From positions 6,926,627 to 6,990,626 of the forward strand of contig NC_064048.1 in NCBI RefSeq assembly GCF_932526225.1: DNA of 64,000 bases. Direction: 5' to 3'. Source of the stretch: Nematostella vectensis (taxonomy: Eukaryota; Cnidaria; Anthozoa; Actiniaria; Edwardsiidae). The notes under the pieces were generated by a model that did not search any database, was not told the DNA's origin, and was given only the letters and a program-made list of their open reading frames with translations. Within the stretch, counting starts at the first letter, position 1. Every line of letters starts with the position of its first letter. Made by a program: the position numbers and the translations under genes. This document shows positions 58,422 to 64,000 of this stretch, one piece after another.

Positions 58422-61400
58422 TCAAACCGGGGGTCTAACAGTACGCTGGGATCTCCTTGGTTCATTCGGTGCCGGAACCAGACCATTAGGCTGGGTAGCA
58501 GTGGGGTCCTCTTCCTCGTCATCTGCCACAGGTGCATGGTCTGGGATGGTTTCCTCAGTCGTGCCTGTACCTATCACCTGCCGCCGGTTTCTCCGGTAGG
58601 TACCATCTCCCACTTTCCCCTCGTAGCTCCTCGGCCCAGCTTGCCCTACACATGTGCCTGCACTCCAGGTCTTCTCCCCTGGGAGTCTCTTGCGCACCGA
58701 TTCTCCAACTCCGATTGGTGGTAGAGGCCTAGCATGCTGGTCATAGTAGTGTCGCTGTCGTTCCTCAGCCCCGATCAGCCGACGAGTCTCTTCTTCTGTC
58801 GAATGCCGCGGCTGCAGGAACGAGCCCGCCACTGGAAGGAGAGTCTTGCATTGACGGCCCATCAGCCTTTGCGCCGGGCTGGTTCCAATTCCTGCTGTCG
58901 GAGTGTTTCGCCAGTCAAGAAGAGCCTGGAACTCGGATACCCCAGATGCTTTTCACTTCTTAAAGAGTCGCTTAACTGTCTGTACGGCATTCTCCGCCTT
59001 ACAATAGGATTGAGCATATGTCGGGGATGAGGTCTTATGCTCAAATGCCCATGTCTTCGCGAATACCGCAAACTCAGCTGAACTGAACAGACATTCGGGA
59101 ATTCCAAATCGTGCGAAGAAAGCTTTCAACGCTTTGATTACTGCCCTTGAAGTTACTGCGCTAATGCGAGCCACCTCGATGTAATTGCTGTAGTAGTCAC
59201 TGACCACTAACAGCACTCGTCCGTCCAAACTACACAGGTCAGCCGCAACCTTAGACCATGGCCGCGCCACGAACTCGTGCGGCCTCGTCGGCTCTTTTGC
59301 TTGACTCTTGCTATGCGTTTAGCAGATATCGCATTTAGCCACGTACTCTTTGATCTCGGTGGCCATCCGAGGCCAATACAGGGTCTCCCTGGCCCTGCGT
59401 ATGCAACCATCTATGCCAATATGCGAGGCATGTGTTTTCCCGATCAGTTCTCTAGACCGTAGGCACCACCAGCTGTTGCCCTTTGAAGATAATCTCATCT
59501 CGAAGGGTTATCTCATGCTTTACATCAAAGTACGCATGAACACATTCCGGGGCATCTCGTCTCATCTCAGGCCATTCACGAAGGATGACTTCTCTTAGGA
59601 CCTGCTGCACCGGATCATCAGCCGCTGCATGTTTCAGTTGCTGCCATCGCGCCGCCGTGACTGCAAGTCCCGCTCTCTGATCGACCTCTTCTAGCTCACT
59701 TGTAAATTCGCATGCGTTAACCTCTGGAAGATATGCGCGGCTTAGGGTGTCAGCGAGAAACATGTCTTTCCCTCGTTTATACTTTACTTGTAGGCTGTAT
59801 TTCTGCAAGCGCATAAGCATACGTTGCAGTCGCTGTGGCGCGGACGCTAGAGGCTTCACGAATATGGATCCCAGGGGCTTGTGGTCGGTCTCGACGTTGA
59901 CATTGTGCCGCCCATAAACGTAGGCGTCAAACCAATCGCACGCAAACACAATTGCTAGTAGCTCTTTCTCGATCTGTGCATATCGGGTCTCCGCTGAGGT
60001 TAAGGCTCGGGAGGCATATGCGACCGGCTGGCCGTTTTGCATCAGCGTTGCCCCTAAACCTGTCTGAGATGCGTCGCATTGAAGAGTAACCTCGTCCTCC
60101 AAGCTGTAGTATCGCAACACTGGTGTCCTCGTCGTGGCTGCCTTTAGATTCTCCATCGTGGTCTGCTGAGGGCTATCCCACACCCAGTCAGCCTCTTTCT
60201 GTGTCAAGTCCCTCAAGGGCTTCGTCAGGTCTGACAGGTGCGGGGGGAACTTAGCTAGATATTGTGCTAGACCCAGTGGTAGGCATCTCCGTGATTGCTC
60301 TGACTTCGTCGGGATCTACTCTCAGACCATTGTCCGACGCGACATGCCCTATAAACAACACTTCCCGTTCCCTCAACTTTATCTTGTCCGGATTCAACCG
60401 GATGTTTTGCTCGTCACATCGGTGCAGGAATGCTGTCAGGTTCCTGTCATGGTCGCGTGACGCTTCCTCGAAGCTGTCTCCATACCCTACGGCAATGATC
60501 TCATCTGCTACCACCTCAATTCCTGTCAGGCCCTCTATCAGTTCGTGCATTTTGCGCTGGAATACCTCGGGCGCCGAGGAAATTCCAAACGGCATCCGCT
60601 TCCACCGGTAGCGCCCGAAAGGGGTCTGAAAGGTGGTCAGGTACGAAGACTCTTTGTCCAGACGGACATGCCAAAATCCGTTTCGAACATCCAAAACCGT
60701 AAAGACCTTTGCTCCATGCAGGCGCGTAGCTATATCTTCAATAGTTGGCATTAGATAGTTCTCTCTTAGTATAGCGCGATTGAGATCCTTCGGATCTAAG
60801 AAAACTCTCAGTTTCCCATTTTTCGCCACTAGGGAGCTGATACATTTTGTGGGTTCTGTCACCGGCGTAATCACTTCTCGGCTAACAAGGTCATCCAGCG
60901 TCTCTTTAAGCTTCAGTCTTAGTGCCACGGCGATCCTTCTCGGTGGATGCTTCACTGGCTGTACCGACGGGTCTAGCCTAATGGTGTACTCGCCGTTTAA
61001 GCTCCCCACGCCTTTCTCGAAAACCTTTGGGAATTGGGAGAGCAACTCCTGTTTTCCCAGAGCCGTTTGTGGCTGTACTGCGTAGACAGGCGCATCACCG
61101 GTGTCCGGTTTGTTTAATCTGTCATTGTTCCAGTACTCTAAAATCTTCATTCCTACGCAGGCCTTTCGCCCTAAAATCGAACGAATGTCGTCATTGTCCA
61201 CTAGACGGCAGTCCAGTAGGTAGGACTTTCAGTTTCTCTGCATGCGTAGTGGCACCCATCCAATTACTTTGATTCTCGAGCCTCCATACGCTACTAGCGA
61301 CGTTTCTTTTGTCATGACCTTCTCCAACTTCTCGTCTCCAGAAGCGTCCTTGTACACCTTTAGAGGTACCACATTGCATTGCGCTCCCGTGTCGGGCTGA

Positions 61401-61489
61401 AAGCGTATGAAACTGCCAGACTCTAGCTGCACTGTGACTAGCTGAGAGTCATCTAACTTGACCGTTGATATTTCGTCGGCCTGGTACAT
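58422..61489 (-). pseudogene. Gypsy pol remnant: protease, RT, RNase H, integrase
   Basis: Segments in transcript order: protease 61489-61229 (DTGAQ active-site motif), RT 61201-60251, RNase H and the spacer 60216-59452, integrase core 59270-58953, tail 58862-58422. RT motifs RVFLDPKDLNRAI, TVLDVRNGFWHV and PFGISSAPEVFQ are present, but the catalytic box reads VVADEI, so the second aspartate is a glutamate. RNase H has QCDASQTGLGATL and TDHKPL. In the integrase core the segment that should carry the second catalytic aspartate is missing (the frame reads PECLFSSAEF). Breaks occur between most segments. Confidence 0.9.
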
Positions 61490-61543
61490 TTCTTCTTCTC
61501 CTTCATTATCTTCCTCCAGCGCTTTAACCGACTGCCGGCATTT

Positions 61544-62194
61544 CTATCCAAAGTGATTGCGCAGTCCATATTTCCGGCACTCCTTGCTACTCGCTTGGCA
61601 CGATTCCCGATTTTCCGCATGTCTGTAGTTACAATTACTACATTCCTTCCGTTGTTGTTGTTTTCGACGAGGTTTTCTTGAGCTTAATTGAGTCTCCACC
61701 ATTCTATTTATCTCCGTTTCGGTCGCCGCGTCTCCTCTACTTTCATTTGGGCGATCATGCTCTCCGAAGCCCTGCATATTTCATCGGTCCGGGCAAGGTT
61801 GAGCTTCGATTCTCGCAACAGGCGTTCTCGCACTTTGGAGTCTTTGATCCCGAAGATCAGTCGATCTCTCAAAATCTCCTCTGGCGTTATCGAGTCGAAT
61901 TCGCAACCGTCTGCGAGTTTCCTGAGAGCGGTTCTGTATTGATCATCGAACGCTCGAACGCTCGAACGGGACATTTCGTCTTGGTTCGCAATATTCGCCA
62001 AATTTCTTTAAGACCGGCTCGATTTTATTTTTGTCGTCGCCATCCCAGTTGAAGGTGGAGTACACATCCTGTGCCTCCTCTCCGATGACTGTGAGCAGCA
62101 AGAATTTTTTCCATCTGTCTGATGCTTGTGCGTCGTGGATTTCTAGCGGACCCGTCGGTGGGAGTCCAAATAGCGAGGCCATTATGTAGCGCAA
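61544..62194 (-). pseudogene. Gypsy gag remnant with a frameshift
   Basis: The frame from 62182 (MASLFGLPPTGPL) runs to about 61945, where a repeated CGAACGCT word shifts the frame. It continues in another frame (DSITPEEILRDRLIFGI, ESKLNLARTDEICRASE), and a third holds a basic stretch and the zinc-knuckle region (CSNCNYRHAENRESC, ECRKYG) before a stop. Arrangement and motifs are typical of Gypsy gag. Confidence 0.8.
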
Positions 62195-62198
62195 GTAC

Positions 62199-62216
62199 GT
62201 TCACCGGCTGCCACCA
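62199..62216 (-). promoter_or_regulatory. Primer-binding-like site
   Basis: TGGTGGCAGCCGGTGAAC directly follows the 5' LTR on the minus strand. The TGG start fits pairing with a tRNA 3' CCA end; the tRNA is not identified. Confidence 0.55.
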
Positions 62217-62407
62217 TGTAACGAAAAGCTATTTAGAGATTTTATAGGCTTTACTGTGGGTTCGAGGTCGATTCATTTGTCTTATTTATGCTCAGTCTAT
62301 TTTACAAACTGACCCCGGTGTTATATATCAATACTGTGATATCCGGGGCACGTGGGGGAGCAGTGACTCATTGCAAATCACTAACTAAACATAACAATAT
62401 TATTACA
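62217..62407 (-). repeat. 5' LTR of the Gypsy element
   Basis: 191 bp, TGTAAC to ATTACA; shares CACGTGGGGGAGCAGTGACT with the other LTR. Confidence 0.9.
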
Positions 62408-62412
62408 CTTAC

Positions 62413-62500
62413 TAGAACACTATGCTTCGAATAAGCCCTTGTTGCCAGCCTTACGGCGATTACGGACACCTTATTAGAATCCCTTGTTGCCAGCATTGTA
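62413..62500 (+). repeat. Local tandem repeat, right side of the Gypsy insertion
   Basis: Continues the unit at 57990-58112 (GAACACTATGCTTCGAATAA, GCCCTTGTTGCCAGCCTTAC), then a partial copy. Confidence 0.8.
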
Positions 62501-64000
62501 TGGCTCTAAGGCATGTAAACGAATAAGAGCGAGGCGCCATAAAACAAAGTGCCCAAAAAACGTCTTTTGATTGTATTATATGGGCATATATTTCCCGCAG
62601 CCTGGTTGTTACGAAGCCCTTGTCCAATGTAAGGAAACCCAAAGTGAAGCACCTATTCTCTTTTACTTAAACTAACCATTTCTACTTTTGATATATTACA
62701 CTTAATTTTTGCGTCATTAAGATTTCGCGAATTTTCCGATTTTGAAAGATTCGCGAGAATAAACTTACGCGAAAATTAAGTGAGACACAAAAAACCTTGA
62801 CCGTTAAATGAGCTTTATTAATACACCTTGTCTATTTAGTGCTCTAATTCGCCGTGATTATCGCCTTTTGCTAATTCTTTAAGAATGCAAAGTGCATAGA
62901 GTATATATCCATCGGTAGAGAGTGCCGTTAGGGGCGTACGCAGGATTTTACCAAGTTGCAGTCAAAGCATTCAGAAGCTGAATGAGGGCGTGGCCCCTCA
63001 TCACGCATTCCCTTGAAAATTTCATAGCTCCCGCTTTTTGGTTTGAAATTGGCGTCAATGCGTCAGACTTTTTAGAATGTTACACGATCCTCTATATATA
63101 CAAATATATAGAGGATCAAATATATAGAGGTATACAAATATGCGATTGAGTTTTTTTGGTCATCGCGCGGGAGCCCTGTGGTTCTGCCTCGCCTCCCCGC
63201 CTGCTTGCCCGCGCAAGCTATTTAAGCACGCTTCCCTGACACGGTCGCCTCCAACCGAGAAAAACACAGACTTCCAAACATCTAAGAAGTGGAAAAACAT
63301 ATTGAGAAACTCTATTATAGTCATGGATCAAAGGATCTACTATTTTTTGTTTCAATTTTTGTTTCAATCAAATCATGAGAAAATACTTAGCCTCCATGAT
63401 AAATTGAAGATAAAAACAGTACTGCTTCATTCAATGAAACCTTACCTAAAACTAGAATTTTATTGTCAACGAATTCTGGTTTGACTCTAGAAAAAAGGTG
63501 CATTCTGGGTATTGTGGTCCTCTTTTCTGACAACTTTTAGGAGTGATGTCATCTTGTCTTAAAGTCCTGTTGTTATTGGATAGGATGAACTTATGGCATA
63601 AGACCCCCTAAGTAATAGCAGAGTTGAGAGAATCTTTGAACACCTGAAGGGATATAGCAGTTGTTAGAATTTTATTTAAAAGATTGGAGAATCATCCTCA
63701 TCTACCCCCCCCCCCCCCCCCCTCATCCCCCTTCGGGGTCTCGCTTAAATACTGTTCTCCAAAATTGTTCAAAATTGTTCACTTACTAGAGAAACTCCAA
63801 GCATGCTGCCAACTTAAAGGAATGATGCTATGGCAGGATGTATATAATGCATTTTTTATTATGCAGCTAAGTGAAAATAAACACAACCTGAGTAACACAA
63901 AACTAGTTTTTATATTGTATGTTTTAGCACACAAATAGCAGGCGTAATGAACCACGATATTATGAACCCCCTGATAATTTAGTATAGGGATTTAGTGTGT
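62501..64000. other. Gene-free stretch at the right edge
   Basis: Holds a GGGGCGTACGCAGGATTTTA-type repeat near 62932, a TATATAGAGGTATACAAATA repeat near 63090-63240 (relative of 56455-56640), and the right end of a poly-C MITE at about 63590-63722. No coding exon recognised. Confidence 0.55.

Larger units (their letters stand above)
58118..62407 (-). mobile_element. Decayed Ty3/Gypsy LTR retrotransposon
   Basis: Two LTRs (58118-58327 and 62217-62407) enclose gag and pol remnants on the minus strand in the order gag, protease, RT, RNase H, integrase. Flanks are CTTAT (58113-58117) and CTTAC (62408-62412), a 5-bp target duplication with one change. A polypurine tract precedes the 3' LTR and a primer-binding-like site follows the 5' LTR. 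The element has several frameshifts and stops and cannot be autonomous. Confidence 0.93.

Noticed and set aside
60264-61272. Plus-strand frames of 69-115 codons in the Gypsy element
   Set aside because: Antisense shadows of the RT and protease segments.

Overview
The window is animal nuclear DNA, most likely from an anthozoan cnidarian (sea anemone or coral). It is AT-rich, the genes have short exons with GT-AG introns, and intergenic space is packed with small inverted-repeat transposons, minisatellites and degraded retroelements. Two recognised genes are deeply conserved in animals (STRAP and a CLN3-like gene), one is FSTL4/5-like, and one encodes an array of seven discoidin (F5/8 type C) domains. 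The species assignment is an inference; nothing here fixes it.

Left part (1-13.2 kb) is a nest of transposons. A non-LTR retrotransposon, cut by the window edge, is interrupted at about 1137/12720 by an 11.6-kb EnSpm/CACTA-like DNA transposon. That element carries two divergent genes, an uninterrupted 959-aa transposase on the minus strand and a multi-exon BEN-domain gene on the plus strand, between arrays of short repeats at both ends. A third element, a long-armed foldback transposon, sits in an intron of the BEN gene.

Middle part (13.2-44 kb). A 45-bp minisatellite and a nested MITE precede a three-coding-exon CLN3-like gene (minus strand, 16.6-18.6 kb). A repeat-rich stretch follows. Next is a follistatin-like gene of the FSTL4/5 type (minus, 24.1-29.8 kb), in which a lysine/glutamate/threonine-rich linker sits where vertebrate FSTL4/5 have Ig domains. 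A 4.06-kb element with about 565-bp terminal inverted repeats (31.2-35.3 kb) encloses a small unrecognised gene with a SAP-like tail. A complete 17-exon gene for a secreted 1323-aa protein with seven discoidin domains and a C-terminal vWA domain occupies 36.1-42.3 kb, minus strand.

Right part (44-64 kb). STRAP (plus, eight coding exons, 332 aa) runs from 44.5 to 52.9 kb. Its introns hold two MITEs, a minisatellite built from its own exon-3 splice-donor region, and a duplicated splice acceptor before the last exon. Beyond it are a Gypsy-type pol tail, a Penelope-like element end with a weak ribozyme-like motif, and a decayed Ty3/Gypsy element with both LTRs (58.1-62.4 kb, minus) inserted into a local tandem repeat.

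The host genes look functionally independent (signalling scaffold, lysosomal membrane protein, two secreted proteins). The observation most worth pursuing is the two-gene EnSpm element. Its BEN protein could play the role that TNPA plays beside the TNPD transposase in plant CACTA elements, by binding the subterminal repeats; this is a hypothesis. Exon borders were read by eye from splice consensus and phase. They close in frame for STRAP, the CLN3-like gene, the discoidin gene and the BEN gene; the FSTL-like model is incomplete.
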